Assembly (NCBI GenBank): GCA_910586295.1 | Contig: CAJUGE010000018.1 | Coordinates: forward strand, 12,566-76,565 | DNA: 64,000 nucleotides | DNA from: an uncultured Bacilli bacterium | GTDB taxonomy: Bacteria; Bacillota_I; Bacilli_A; RF39; UBA660 | Direction: 5' to 3' | Shown: one piece after another, positions 26,932 through 35,093 of the stretch | Layout: every line of letters starts with the position of its first letter | How positions within the stretch are numbered: position 1 is the first letter of the stretch | Program-made: the position numbers and the translations under genes | The notes under the pieces: generated by a model | Seen by the model: only the letters and a program-made list of their open reading frames with translations | Told to the model about the DNA's origin: nothing | Database searches by the model: none

Positions 26932-27879
26932 ATGGCAGTAGTGTCAAAAGGAAATTTATTAGAAGCTGGTGTTCATTTTGGACATCAAACTAAGAGATGG
27001 AATCCTAAAATGAAGGAATACATCTATACTTCAAGAGATGATATTTATATTATTGATTTGGAGAAAACTGTTGAAAAATTAGAGGAAGCATATGTAGTTT
27101 TGCGTGAAGCTTGTAAAGATGGTGGTAAAGCACTATTTGTAGGAACTAAGAAGCAAGCACAAGAGGCTAGTATAGAAGAAGCTACTAGATGTGGTGGTTA
27201 CTATGTGACTGAACGTTGGCTTGGTGGAATTTTAACAAACTTCAAAACTATAAGAGAAAGAATCAATCGTATGACTCAAATAGAGAAAATGAAAGAAGAA
27301 GGAAAATTTGAGTTGTTACCTAAGAAAGAAGTAGCTAAACTACAAAAAGAATATGATAAATTAAATAAGATTTTATGTGGTATTAGAGAAATGACTAAAT
27401 TACCACAAGCACTTATAATAACAGACCCTCGTATTGAAATTAATGCAATTAGAGAGGCAAGAAGACTTGGAATACCTGTATTTGGTATAGTAGATACAAA
27501 TAGTGATCCAGACGATGTTGATTATGTTATACCTGGTAATGACGATGCAGTTCGTGCTGTTAAAATAGTTCTAGGTGTACTAGCAAATGCAGTATGTGAA
27601 GGAAATGGATTACCACTTGAAGATTACATTACTGAAGAAGAATTTGTTAAACCTAAGAAAAGTAAAGACGGCAAATCACGTGAAGAAGTTCAAGTAATTG
27701 AAAAAGAAGTAGTAAGTGCAGATGTTAAAGAAGAAAAAGTTGCTACACCTAGTGAACCAGAAGAAACAGAAGCATTAGAAGATATGAAGCTTGCAGACTT
27801 AAAAGCTTTAGCAAAAGATAAGGGTGTTAAAGGTTATTCTAGTATGAAGAAAGAAGAGTTAATAGAAGCTCTTAAATAA
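26932..27879 (+). CDS. rpsB: Small ribosomal subunit protein uS2
   Basis: The start ATG 26932 (MAVVSKGNLLEAGVHFGHQ) is preferred over GTG 26923, which overlaps the binding site AAAGGAAG. All S2 landmarks are present: HFGHQTKRWNPKM, a coiled-coil insertion, TERWLGGILTNFKT, and PVFGIVDTNSDPDDVDYVIP. Bacterial S2 is usually 230-260 residues, but this protein has 315. The extra about 70 residues form a charged linker and a final SAP/Rho-N-like helical unit (LADLKALAKDKGVKGYSSM, then a Lys/Glu helix). tsf follows 19 bases later. Confidence 0.97.
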   Translation: MAVVSKGNLLEAGVHFGHQTKRWNPKMKEYIYTSRDDIYIIDLEKTVEKLEEAYVVLREACKDGGKALFVGTKKQAQEASIEEATRCGGYYVTERWLGGILTNFKTIRERINRMTQIEKMKEEGKFELLPKKEVAKLQKEYDKLNKILCGIREMTKLPQALIITDPRIEINAIREARRLGIPVFGIVDTNSDPDDVDYVIPGNDDAVRAVKIVLGVLANAVCEGNGLPLEDYITEEEFVKPKKSKDGKSREEVQVIEKEVVSADVKEEKVATPSEPEETEALEDMKLADLKALAKDKGVKGYSSMKKEELIEALK

Positions 27880-27898
27880 ATTATAAAGGAGAATTTTT

Positions 27899-28771
27899 AT
27901 GGATATAAAAGCAAGTGATGTAAAAGCATTACGTGACATGACTGGTGCAGGTATGCTTGATTGTAAGAAAGCATTAGCTGAGACTAATGGAGATATGGAT
28001 AAAGCAGTAGATTACTTAAGAGAAAAAGGTATAAGTAAAGCTGCTAAAAAGGCAGATAGAATAGCAGCAGAAGGACTTGCAAATATTTATGTAAGTAATA
28101 ATAAAGCTGTAATAATAGAAGTAAATGCTGAGACAGATTTTGTAGCGAAGAATGCAGATTTTGTTAAAATGGTTGATACTATTGGTAATGCAATATTAAA
28201 TAGTGAAGTTTCTACTTTAGAAGAGGCATTAAATGTTAATGTAGATGGTGGAAGTATAAATGACTTAATTATTAGTACTACAGCAACTATAGGTGAAAAA
28301 TTAAGTCTTAGAAGAATAGACGTTGTTACTAAGAACGATGAAGAAGTGTTTGGAACATACTTACATATGGGAGGGAAAATTGCTTCTTTAGTTGTAGTAA
28401 AAGGTAGTGACGAAGCAGTAGCTAAAGATGTAGCTATGCAAAGTGCTGCAATGCGACCAGAGTATGTTTGCCGTGAAGAAGTTCCAGCAGAAAAGACTGA
28501 ACACGAAAGAGAGATACTTGTTGAACAGGCTAAAACAGAAGGTAAAAAGGAAGAATTTATTGATAAGATTATTGCAGGAAGACTTGATAAGTTTTATGCT
28601 GAAATATGTTTGATTGAACAGACTTTTGTAAAAGATTCAGATTTGACAGTTAAAGTATATCTTGATAAAAATAATTCTGGCGTAGTTAAAATGGTACGTT
28701 ATGAAGTTGGTGAAGGTATAGAAAAGAGAAGTGAAAACTTTGCAGATGAGGTTATGAGTCAAATCAAATAA
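27899..28771 (+). CDS. tsf: Translation elongation factor Ts
   Basis: The 290-residue protein recycles EF-Tu by nucleotide exchange. The N-terminal UBA-like domain (VKALRDMTGAGMLDCKKAL) and the core motif VNAETDFVAKN are intact, as are the C-terminal halves HMGGKIASLVVV and AMRPEYVCREEVP. Length is normal. It is in the conserved rpsB-tsf operon; pyrH, often next, is absent. Confidence 0.97.
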   Translation: MDIKASDVKALRDMTGAGMLDCKKALAETNGDMDKAVDYLREKGISKAAKKADRIAAEGLANIYVSNNKAVIIEVNAETDFVAKNADFVKMVDTIGNAILNSEVSTLEEALNVNVDGGSINDLIISTTATIGEKLSLRRIDVVTKNDEEVFGTYLHMGGKIASLVVVKGSDEAVAKDVAMQSAAMRPEYVCREEVPAEKTEHEREILVEQAKTEGKKEEFIDKIIAGRLDKFYAEICLIEQTFVKDSDLTVKVYLDKNNSGVVKMVRYEVGEGIEKRSENFADEVMSQIK

Positions 28772-28778
28772 GTGTAAA

Positions 28779-29384
28779 ATGAAAAAGAAAACTAAAGAGA
28801 AAATTTTAAAAGGGAGCCTGTGTGTACTTACAGGTTTCTTTTTAATTTCATTAGCTTATTATGAAAGAAAACTAGAGAGAAGCCCTATGATAATAGCTAA
28901 TTTAGAAGAAAATAATAACAGAGTATATCAAGAAGTACAAAAAGAAGATTTATTAAACATTCTTAGAAATGAAACTGGTGTTGTTTTGTTTGTTAGCAGT
29001 ATGCTTGATGCTAGTAAATTTATTGATATCTTATATGATTACAAAGATAAATATACAATCTATGTTTATAGTCTTAGAAATGATAAAATGGAACTATCTC
29101 TTAATGAAGAAAAGGCAATAGTTGTAAATAAAAAACAGAGTAAATTATATGATGAGTTAATAGATTATTTAGGCGCTTATGCTGATAATCAAGTTTTTGT
29201 TGATGAGGACGGGAGTATAATTAGAACTGATTATAAAGTTATTTATACACCTACAGTTTTATTTATAAAAGATGGTAAGCCTATGTATAGTTATTCTTTT
29301 ATAAATGAAGATATTTCTAATGAAGAATTAATAGATATTTATAAGCAAGGCTTTGATGTACTTAAGAATGGGTATAATTCATAG
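28779..29384 (+). CDS. Membrane-anchored thioredoxin-like protein without CXXC
   Basis: The 201-residue protein has a basic start and one membrane helix (about 11-27). The outer domain shows a thioredoxin-like order: GVVLFVSSMLDASKF (strand and helix, no CXXC), then a cis-Pro segment YTPTVLFIKDGK and a final helix. It resembles the first thioredoxin domain of the 15194-16084 protein. Without the redox Cys it is more likely a binding or scaffold protein. It is 7 bases after tsf and may be co-transcribed with it. Confidence 0.6.
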   Translation: MKKKTKEKILKGSLCVLTGFFLISLAYYERKLERSPMIIANLEENNNRVYQEVQKEDLLNILRNETGVVLFVSSMLDASKFIDILYDYKDKYTIYVYSLRNDKMELSLNEEKAIVVNKKQSKLYDELIDYLGAYADNQVFVDEDGSIIRTDYKVIYTPTVLFIKDGKPMYSYSFINEDISNEELIDIYKQGFDVLKNGYNS

Positions 29385-29404
29385 AAATTATACTTTTTTT
29401 TCTA

Positions 29405-29433
29405 TTGACTTCTGTTAATTAGTTTAATAAGAT
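29405..29433 (+). promoter_or_regulatory. Promoter of the decayed type III antitoxin RNA
   Basis: A -35 TTGACT (29405-29410) and -10 TAAGAT (29428-29433) are 17 bases apart. The transcript would start at about 29440, just before the tandem repeats. Confidence 0.6.
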
Positions 29434-29453
29434 ATATTCACTCGGAAGAAAAA

Positions 29454-29525
29454 GTGGCGATTCCGGCCTGTCTGTGAAACTATTAAAGTGAGTGATTCCG
29501 ACTCTAACCGTGAAACTATAAAAGT
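29454..29525 (+). ncRNA. Tandem 35-36-bp repeats: antitoxin RNA of a type III toxin-antitoxin locus
   Basis: GATTCCG occurs at 29459 and 29494, and GTGAAACTAT followed one base later by AAAGT occurs at 29474 and 29510, so two near-identical units of 35-36 bases stand in tandem. A promoter lies before them, a terminator directly after, then a ToxN-like start of gene. That order and repeat length define type III systems (ToxIN, AbiQ/AntiQ, TenpIN), in which the toxin cuts the repeat RNA into units that inhibit it. AntiQ-type arrays also have only two to three units. Confidence 0.7.
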
Positions 29526-29563
29526 AAAACTAGGGTTTATATTATTTTATACTCTAGTTTTTT
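29526..29563 (+). terminator. Terminator between antitoxin repeats and toxin remnant
   Basis: AAAACTAGGGT (29526-29536) pairs with ACTCTAGTTTT (29551-29561; one mismatch or wobble), followed by T6. In type III loci a terminator in this position lets most transcripts stop as antitoxin RNA and a few read into the toxin gene. Confidence 0.8.
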
Positions 29564-29589
29564 AGTTCCAAGTAGAGAGGAGAAAAAGT

Positions 29590-29749
29590 ATGGAAAATTT
29601 TAAATTAGTTAGAATCGATGAAGAATATTGTGATTATTTAAGAAAATTTGATTCAAAAATTCCATTTAATTCTAATGAAAAGATGTTGTAATTTTAAATT
29701 ACTTGAATCTAAATGTGATGAGTATAATAAACAAATGATAAGTAATTAG
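29590..29749 (+). pseudogene. Internally deleted type III (ToxN/AbiQ-like) toxin gene
   Basis: Behind AGAGAGGAG, ATG 29590 opens a frame MENFKLVRIDEEYCDYLRKF followed by DSKIPFNSNEK, matching the start of ToxN/AbiQ-family toxins (a short strand, then Y-x-x-Y-L-x-x-F-D-x-x-V/I-P). It stops at 29691. In another frame the next bases read CNFKLLESKCDEYNKQM, matching the end of the same family. The middle of about 100 residues or more is missing, so toxin activity is lost. The family assignment is from memory of the conserved ends. Confidence 0.65.
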
Positions 29750-29768
29750 CTTAATTATTTGTTTTTTT
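29729..29768 (+). terminator. Terminator after the toxin remnant
   Basis: AAACAAAT (29729-29736) pairs with ATTTGTTT (29757-29764), followed by T4. The interval 29769-29881 shows nothing further except a TATACT-like -10 near 29835 for the phosphatase gene. Confidence 0.65.
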
Positions 29769-29881
29769 GTGTAAATTGTTTGTTATTTTTACATATAATT
29801 AATTAGTTTTCTTTTAAATATAGTAGTTTTATGTTATACTTGATATAGTTAGGAATAGTAAAAACGAAAAGAGGTGTACTT

Positions 29882-30643
29882 ATGCTTGCACATTATCAAA
29901 CAGATCCTGGAAAGGTACGTAGTCATAATGAAGATAGTGTAACTATAGTAAAAAATTTAAGCAATGATTATCTTTTAGTAGTAGCTGATGGTATGGGTGG
30001 TCATAGAGCTGGAGAAGTTGCTAGTTCGATGGCTGTTACTACAATTGGAACTAGATTTCAAAAAGTGAGTACTTTAGGAACTAAATTAGATGCTATTACA
30101 TGGCTTAAAGAAATTATTGAAGAAGTTAATACAAATATTATAAAATATGCTGAGGAACATGTTGATTCAACAGGACTCGGAACTACCCTAGTATGTGCGA
30201 TTCTTACTAGTGAATATTTAATATTTGCTAATATAGGAGATTCTAGTGGATTTGTATTTAAAGATGGAAAATTGTACAAAGTTACTAAAGACCATACTTT
30301 GGTTAACATATTAGTAGAAACTGGAGAGTTAAGACCAGAGGAAGCTATCAACCATCCACAGAAAAATGTTCTTATGAAAGCCTTGGGTGCAGCACCTAAG
30401 GTTGAGACAGATATATTTGTTGTAGAAGATCCAGTAGATGGCATATTCTTATGTAGTGATGGCCTTACTAATATGGTTACTAAAGAACAAATTGAGAAAG
30501 TACTTAATGATAATGAACTTGACATAGAAGAGAAGGTTGATAAACTTATAGTCAAGAGTAATTTAAGAGGGGGAAATGATAATATATCAATAGCGTGTTT
30601 GCTGTTGGAGGCAGGTGAAAATAGTGATAATAAAGGGTACTAA
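29882..30643 (+). CDS. prpC: PP2C-family serine/threonine phosphatase (PrpC/Stp)
   Basis: The 253-residue protein has the metal-binding motifs of PP2C: RSHNEDS (about 14-20), VADGMGGHRAGE (about 36-47), GLGTTLV, ANIGDSSGFVF, FLCSDGLTNMV and GGNDNIS. It removes phosphates placed by the PASTA kinase encoded next, whose start lies inside its last codons (20-base overlap). The order phosphatase-kinase-rsgA-rpe is conserved in Firmicutes. Confidence 0.95.
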   Translation: MLAHYQTDPGKVRSHNEDSVTIVKNLSNDYLLVVADGMGGHRAGEVASSMAVTTIGTRFQKVSTLGTKLDAITWLKEIIEEVNTNIIKYAEEHVDSTGLGTTLVCAILTSEYLIFANIGDSSGFVFKDGKLYKVTKDHTLVNILVETGELRPEEAINHPQKNVLMKALGAAPKVETDIFVVEDPVDGIFLCSDGLTNMVTKEQIEKVLNDNELDIEEKVDKLIVKSNLRGGNDNISIACLLLEAGENSDNKGY

Positions 30644-32438
30644 AATTAATGATAGATATGCTATTATTAGGACACTTGGTGAAGGTGGTATGGCTAATGT
30701 GTATCTAGCCTACGATACAATACTAGATAGAAATGTAGCTGTTAAAGTTTTAAGAGGCGACTTAGCTAATGATGATAAATTTGTCAGAAGATTCCAAAGG
30801 GAGGCTTTATCTGCAAGTAGTTTAAATCATCCTAATATAGTAGAAATGTATGATGTTGGTGAAGATGATGGTCAATATTATATAGTTATGGAATATGTTG
30901 AAGGTAAAACGTTGAAACAACTACTAAAAAAACGCGGAAGCCTTACTATTACAGAAGTAATTGATATTATGAGTCAAATAACTGATGGCATGGCTCATGC
31001 ACATGATTCCTATATTATTCATAGAGATATTAAACCTCAGAATATTATGATTCTTGAAAATGGACTTATTAAAATAACTGATTTTGGTATTGCTATGGCT
31101 ATGAATAGTACACAACTTACTCAAACTAATTCGGTAATGGGAAGTGTACATTATTTGCCACCAGAGCAAGCTAATGGTAAGGGTTCGACTTTAAGAAGCG
31201 ATATATACTCTATGGGTATACTCATGTATGAACTTTTAACTGGAGGAGTACCTTATAAAGGAGATAATGCAGTTGAGATTGCACTTAAACATCTTAAAGA
31301 ACCACTTCCTAGTATTAGAAAGAAATTACCAGAGTTACCTCAGTCTATAGAAAATATTATTCTTAGAAGTACTGCTAAAAATCCACAAAATAGATATAAA
31401 GATGCTAGGGAGATGCATCAAGATATAATTACTGCTATGGATGAGAGTCGTGCTAATGAAAGAAAATATAATTATGTTTATTCAGAAAGCGACATTGAAG
31501 AAACTAAGATGTTAGATAATGCTGTTAAAGAAGTTAAAGAGTCTGAAAAAATGCGAAAAGAAGATATTATTAGATTAGATAGAGAAGAATCTAAGAAACA
31601 AAATAAACTTTTGATTATACTAGCTAGCATATTTACAGGACTTGTAGTACTTGCAGCTGCTGTGGTGTTCTTGCTTCCTTATATTTCAAAAGATGAAACG
31701 AAGAAGATTCCAGATGTATCAAATTTGAGTGCAGTGGATGCTACTAACAAGTTGGTTGAAGAAGGATTTGAACCTACTTGTAGAGATAATGATAATCAAA
31801 AAATAGATTATAAGTATGAAGCTAGTGATGAGATAAAAGAAGGATATGCTATTAAAACTACTCCAGGTTCTGGAACTTTAGCAAAAGAAGGTAGAGAAGT
31901 GTGTATAGTTTTATCTAGTGGAGATGCTTCATTTGAAATGGAAGATTATAGTGGTAGAAATTATATTGAGGTTAAAACTCTTTTAGAAGAAAGATATAAA
32001 GTAAATGTTATTGTTGAAAAACAAAAGGTTTCTGAAGATGAGAACAAAGAAGAAAATTCTGTTATAGGAACTAAACCTGCAGTTGGTGAGACAGTTAAAA
32101 ATGGTTCTACTATTACTTTATATATACCTGAAGTAGAAATTGTTTACCCAAATTTTGCTGATGGAAGCTATACAGTTAGCCAAGTAGAAGAATTTGCTAA
32201 AAAGTATAATTTGACTTTAACTATAAAAGAAGAAGAAAATGGAGTATTAACTCCAGGAACTATTATAAGTCAAAGTAGACCAGCAGGAAATCCAGTCCAA
32301 GAAGGTGTTCAATTTACTATTACAGTTGCAAAAGAACCAAAAATCATAGGTGGTCCAGAAGATGATCCTGGGGATGAAGTTCCTACTGAGCCAGACACAC
32401 CAGGAAATAATACAAATGGAGATGAAGATGAAAACTAA
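30624..32438 (+). CDS. prkC: PASTA-domain serine/threonine kinase (PrkC/Stk)
   Basis: The start is placed at GTG 30624 (MIIKGTKINDRY), spaced from GGAGGCAGG, rather than GTG 30615, giving 604 residues. The kinase domain (about 10-270) has LGEGGMANVYLA, the ATP lysine in VAVKVLR, the catalytic HRDIKPQNIM (about 132) and DFGIAM. One membrane helix (about 326-350) leads to three PASTA repeats (from KIPDVSNLS, SFEMEDYSG and EIVYPNFADG), which bind muropeptides or lipid II. The acidic tail ends in Pro/Asp/Glu. It senses cell-wall state and controls growth or germination. Confidence 0.95.
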   Translation: MIIKGTKINDRYAIIRTLGEGGMANVYLAYDTILDRNVAVKVLRGDLANDDKFVRRFQREALSASSLNHPNIVEMYDVGEDDGQYYIVMEYVEGKTLKQLLKKRGSLTITEVIDIMSQITDGMAHAHDSYIIHRDIKPQNIMILENGLIKITDFGIAMAMNSTQLTQTNSVMGSVHYLPPEQANGKGSTLRSDIYSMGILMYELLTGGVPYKGDNAVEIALKHLKEPLPSIRKKLPELPQSIENIILRSTAKNPQNRYKDAREMHQDIITAMDESRANERKYNYVYSESDIEETKMLDNAVKEVKESEKMRKEDIIRLDREESKKQNKLLIILASIFTGLVVLAAAVVFLLPYISKDETKKIPDVSNLSAVDATNKLVEEGFEPTCRDNDNQKIDYKYEASDEIKEGYAIKTTPGSGTLAKEGREVCIVLSSGDASFEMEDYSGRNYIEVKTLLEERYKVNVIVEKQKVSEDENKEENSVIGTKPAVGETVKNGSTITLYIPEVEIVYPNFADGSYTVSQVEEFAKKYNLTLTIKEEENGVLTPGTIISQSRPAGNPVQEGVQFTITVAKEPKIIGGPEDDPGDEVPTEPDTPGNNTNGDEDEN

Positions 32439-33246
32439 CGGAAAAATAATGAGTATTAATAAAGACTTATACACTGTTATGGAGAGCGACAGTGTTTTTC
32501 CGTGTTCTGTAAGAGGTAAACTTAGAAATTTTAAACTTACTGTTGGAGATAACGTAGTTTTTGACACAGAATCTTTAACAATAGAAGAAGTAATGCCACG
32601 AAAGAACACCTTGATAAGGCCATTAATATCTAATATAGATAAACTTTTTATAGTTGTAAGTACAAATATTCCTAAATTTAGTACATATTTACTTGATAAA
32701 TTCTTGGTTCTTAGTGAGATTAATAATATAGAACCTGTAATTATCGTAACTAAATTAGACATTTGTGAAAAAGATGAAAAAAGAGAAGTAAAACAGGCTA
32801 TAAAATATTATAAAAAATTGGGATATAAGGTTTATACTAATAATCAAATACGTAAGATAAAAAGAGAAATGAAAGGATGTGTTGTTTCACTTGCTGGTCA
32901 AACTGGAGCTGGAAAGAGTACTTTACTTAACCGAGTGAACAAAAATCTTAATTTAAAGATAGGAGAAGTAAGCGAACATCTAGGCAGAGGTAAACATACT
33001 ACTAGATTAGTCGAACTAATACAATTTGGAGATAGTTTAGTTGCAGATACTCCAGGATTTAGTTCTTTAGAATTAGATGAGAGTTTAGAACGTATTTCTA
33101 GTGGCTTTATAGAATTTGGCTTTAATTGTAAGTATTCTAGTTGTACTCATGTAAAGAATGATGGTTGTTCTGTTATAGAGAGAGTTAATAATGGACGTAT
33201 TTTAAAGAGTAGATATGAGAGTTATCTTAAATTAATTGGAAGATAA
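32428..33246 (+). CDS. rsgA: Ribosome small-subunit-dependent GTPase A
   Basis: ATG 32428 (MKTNGKIMSINKD) follows GGAG and overlaps the end of the kinase gene by 11 bases; a frame start at 32350 lies inside the kinase gene and lacks support. The 272-residue protein has an N-terminal OB fold, then a circularly permuted GTPase with G4 (VTKLD) before G1 (GQTGAGKST) and G3 (DTPGF), and the C-terminal zinc knuckle (CKYSSCTHVKNDGC). It checks late 30S ribosome assembly. Confidence 0.95.
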   Translation: MKTNGKIMSINKDLYTVMESDSVFPCSVRGKLRNFKLTVGDNVVFDTESLTIEEVMPRKNTLIRPLISNIDKLFIVVSTNIPKFSTYLLDKFLVLSEINNIEPVIIVTKLDICEKDEKREVKQAIKYYKKLGYKVYTNNQIRKIKREMKGCVVSLAGQTGAGKSTLLNRVNKNLNLKIGEVSEHLGRGKHTTRLVELIQFGDSLVADTPGFSSLELDESLERISSGFIEFGFNCKYSSCTHVKNDGCSVIERVNNGRILKSRYESYLKLIGR

Positions 33247-33317
33247 TTCTTTTATTTTAGTTTTATTTGATGTATAATTTTTACATTAAGTAAACAATAA
33301 GAGGAAGTGAGATAAAT

Positions 33318-33944
33318 ATGTTAGTAAGTGGTTCAATTTTGTGTGATAAACCAATGTCTGCGGTAAAATGTTATGACAAATCAAGTATTGACTATATACA
33401 TTTAGATATAATGGATGGAAAGTTTGTAGAAAATAAGAGTTTTACTATTTCAGAAATTGAGAAATTTTCTAAGTTTACAAGTAAGAAGTTTGATGTTCAT
33501 TTGATGGTAAATAATCCATTAAAATATATAGATAGCTTAAGTATGTTAAATGTAAGTTATATTACATTTCATTTGGAAGCAGTTAAGGATGTAATGTCAG
33601 TTATAAATCGTATTAAAGATAATGGTATAAAAGTAGGTATTAGTATTAAACCTGGTACAAACGTAAGTGAAGTGTTTCCACTGCTTCCATATTTGGATAT
33701 GGTTCTTATTATGAGTGTAGAACCTGGTAAGAGTGGTCAATCTTTTATGAGTAGTGTTTTGTATAAGATTGATGTTTTGAGAAAAGAGATTGCAGAGAAA
33801 GGTTATAAAACTCTTATTAGTATAGATGGAGGTATTAATGAAGATTCAGCTTCTAAAGTGGTAGGGGTGGATGTAGTTGTTAGTGCTTCTTATTTACTTA
33901 GTGGTAATATTGAGGATAAACTTAAATTTTTAAGGAATTTATAG
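33318..33944 (+). CDS. rpe: Ribulose-phosphate 3-epimerase
   Basis: The 208-residue TIM barrel interconverts ribulose-5-phosphate and xylulose-5-phosphate in the pentose phosphate pathway. Metal and active-site motifs are IHLDIMDGKFVEN, FDVHLMV, VLIMSVEPGKSGQSF and SIDGGI. It follows rsgA by 71 bases behind AAGAGGAAG, in the order common in Firmicutes, and is closed by a terminator. Confidence 0.93.
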   Translation: MLVSGSILCDKPMSAVKCYDKSSIDYIHLDIMDGKFVENKSFTISEIEKFSKFTSKKFDVHLMVNNPLKYIDSLSMLNVSYITFHLEAVKDVMSVINRIKDNGIKVGISIKPGTNVSEVFPLLPYLDMVLIMSVEPGKSGQSFMSSVLYKIDVLRKEIAEKGYKTLISIDGGINEDSASKVVGVDVVVSASYLLSGNIEDKLKFLRNL

Positions 33945-33951
33945 AGTAAAG

Positions 33952-33977
33952 ACTAGAAAATGAGTTCTAGTTTTTTG
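33952..33977 (+). terminator. Rho-independent terminator after rpe
   Basis: ACTAGAA (33952-33958) pairs with TTCTAGT (33965-33971), followed by T6. It closes the stp-prkC-rsgA-rpe cluster. Confidence 0.82.
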
Positions 33978-34075
33978 TATTTATATAATAGTAAAATTAC
34001 ACTAAAATAAAAAACAAAAAAAAGTTTGATAATTATGCGCTCACTATATTATACTTTATTTATTGTAAAGGAGGA

Positions 34076-34274
34076 ATGATCTATTTTAAGCAAAAATTAG
34101 AAAGAGTTAACGTTAGGAGTGAAGATAAAGCGAAAAAACACATTATGAAGTGGGAAAAAAGCTAGAAATACTATTAAAAGAGCTGTTGAAACAATGTCTA
34201 AAGATTTACCAACACTAGAAAAGTCTTTGAAAGAATTAGAAAAAGAAAGAGTTTTCAGAAAAAGATTGAAGTGA
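34076..34274 (+). pseudogene. Remnant of a dinD-like DNA-damage-inducible gene
   Basis: Behind AAAGGAGG a short frame reads LERVNVRSEDKAKK, then with a frame change THYEVGKKARNTIKRAVETM and SKDLPTLEKSLKELEKE, ending at TGA 34272-34274. This matches the C-terminus of DinD family proteins (N-K-T-H-Y-x-V-G-K-K-V-R-x-T-I, then M-P-E-D-L-P-T-P-E-K-S-L-K-E-L-E-K). The N-terminal KilA-N-type part is missing and the frame is broken. It overlaps no functional gene and sits beside another gene fragment. Confidence 0.7.
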
Positions 34275-34305
34275 AATAGATATAAAAAAACTAGAAAATG
34301 AGTGA

Positions 34306-34656
34306 ATTCTAGGTGCAGCAAGCGAAGTCGTGTATGCTAGTGGCGCTATTCGCAAAACCAATAAAAAAGCATATTATTATTTAGTTAAAGATGGCGTTAG
34401 TAACATAACAAAAGGTTATGGTTTTTGGACTATGACTCCAGGTGATTTTAGAAACTCTAGCGCGTCTGTCTTTTATGTAGATGGAATAGGAAAAGGTGGT
34501 TCTTTGGTTGCATATCCAGGTGGTTTAGACCAAAATAATTTTGGAGTTTCTTCAGCATATTTATTTGTTAGACCAGTTATTTCTTTGAAGAAAGAAGTGT
34601 TAGTTAATTCAGGAGATGGTTCAGGAAATAATCCTTATGAAGTTGCTTTTCCTTAA
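34306..34656 (+). pseudogene. 3' fragment of a surface-protein gene with a VRPVISL module
   Basis: The frame opens after a TGA at 34303 with no proper start (a GTG at 34330 lacks a binding site). It encodes AASEVVYASGAIRKTNKKAY, then GFWTMTPGDF, SASVFYVDGIG, LFVRPVISLKKEVLVNSGDG and SGNNPYEVAFP. This is the C-terminal module that ends many secreted proteins of gut Bacilli, followed by the usual SGDGSGNNPYEV tail. It is related to the fragment at 26442-26603. Signal peptide and N-terminal domains are missing. Confidence 0.72.
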
Positions 34657-34742
34657 GATTTTATTTTAGGAAAATGAAAATGATACTAGACTTAATACTA
34701 TAAAAATGATATTATGAATATAAATAAAAAAGAGGTGAAATT

Positions 34743-35024
34743 ATAAAAAAAATATTAATTATAGTTGGTATAATAGGTTTATTCTTTATATCGTCTAAAG
34801 TATATGCATGTATATGCGATTATCATTATGAAAAACAAAATCAGGCCAATAACATAGTTGAAGAAAATGATGAAAATATACTAAATGATACATACCGTTA
34901 CAATTGTGGAGTTCCTGACTGTCCTTATAAAGGGTATCATATACATGAAACAAACCACAATTATCATCATACAACATATAAAAATAATCATGGACAACAT
35001 CGTTCATGCCATCACAATAGATAA
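34743..35024 (+). CDS. Small secreted His/Cys-rich protein with non-AUG start
   Basis: A 93-residue frame begins at ATA 34743 (or ATT 34740), 6-8 bases after AAGAGGTG, and is missed if only ATG, GTG or TTG is accepted. It opens with a clean signal peptide (KKILIIVGIIGLFFISS, then KVYA) followed by CICDYHYE. The mature part has six Cys and about a dozen His, including CPYKGYHIHETNHNYHH and HGQHRSCHHNR, suggesting metal binding. Either a rare ATA/ATT start is used or the ATG was lost by mutation. A strong double-stem terminator follows. Confidence 0.5.
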   Translation: MKKILIIVGIIGLFFISSKVYACICDYHYEKQNQANNIVEENDENILNDTYRYNCGVPDCPYKGYHIHETNHNYHHTTYKNNHGQHRSCHHNR

Positions 35025-35072
35025 ACAAACCTAAATAAACTGAAAAACAACAGTTTAAAAGGCTTGTTTTTA
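35023..35072 (+). terminator. Nested double-stem terminator
   Basis: An inner stem AAACTG (35037-35042)/CAGTTT (35051-35056) lies inside an outer stem AAACAAACCT (35023-35032)/AGGCTTGTTT (35060-35069; one mismatch), followed by T residues. It overlaps the stop of the small secreted protein. Confidence 0.75.
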
Positions 35073-35093
35073 CTTACAAATAAGGAGAAGTAA

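Noticed and set aside
29454..29525. Tandem repeats of 35-36 bp as a mini CRISPR array
   Set aside because: The units are contiguous with no unique spacers between identical repeats, no cas gene is present, and the promoter-repeat-terminator-toxin order fits a type III toxin-antitoxin locus better.
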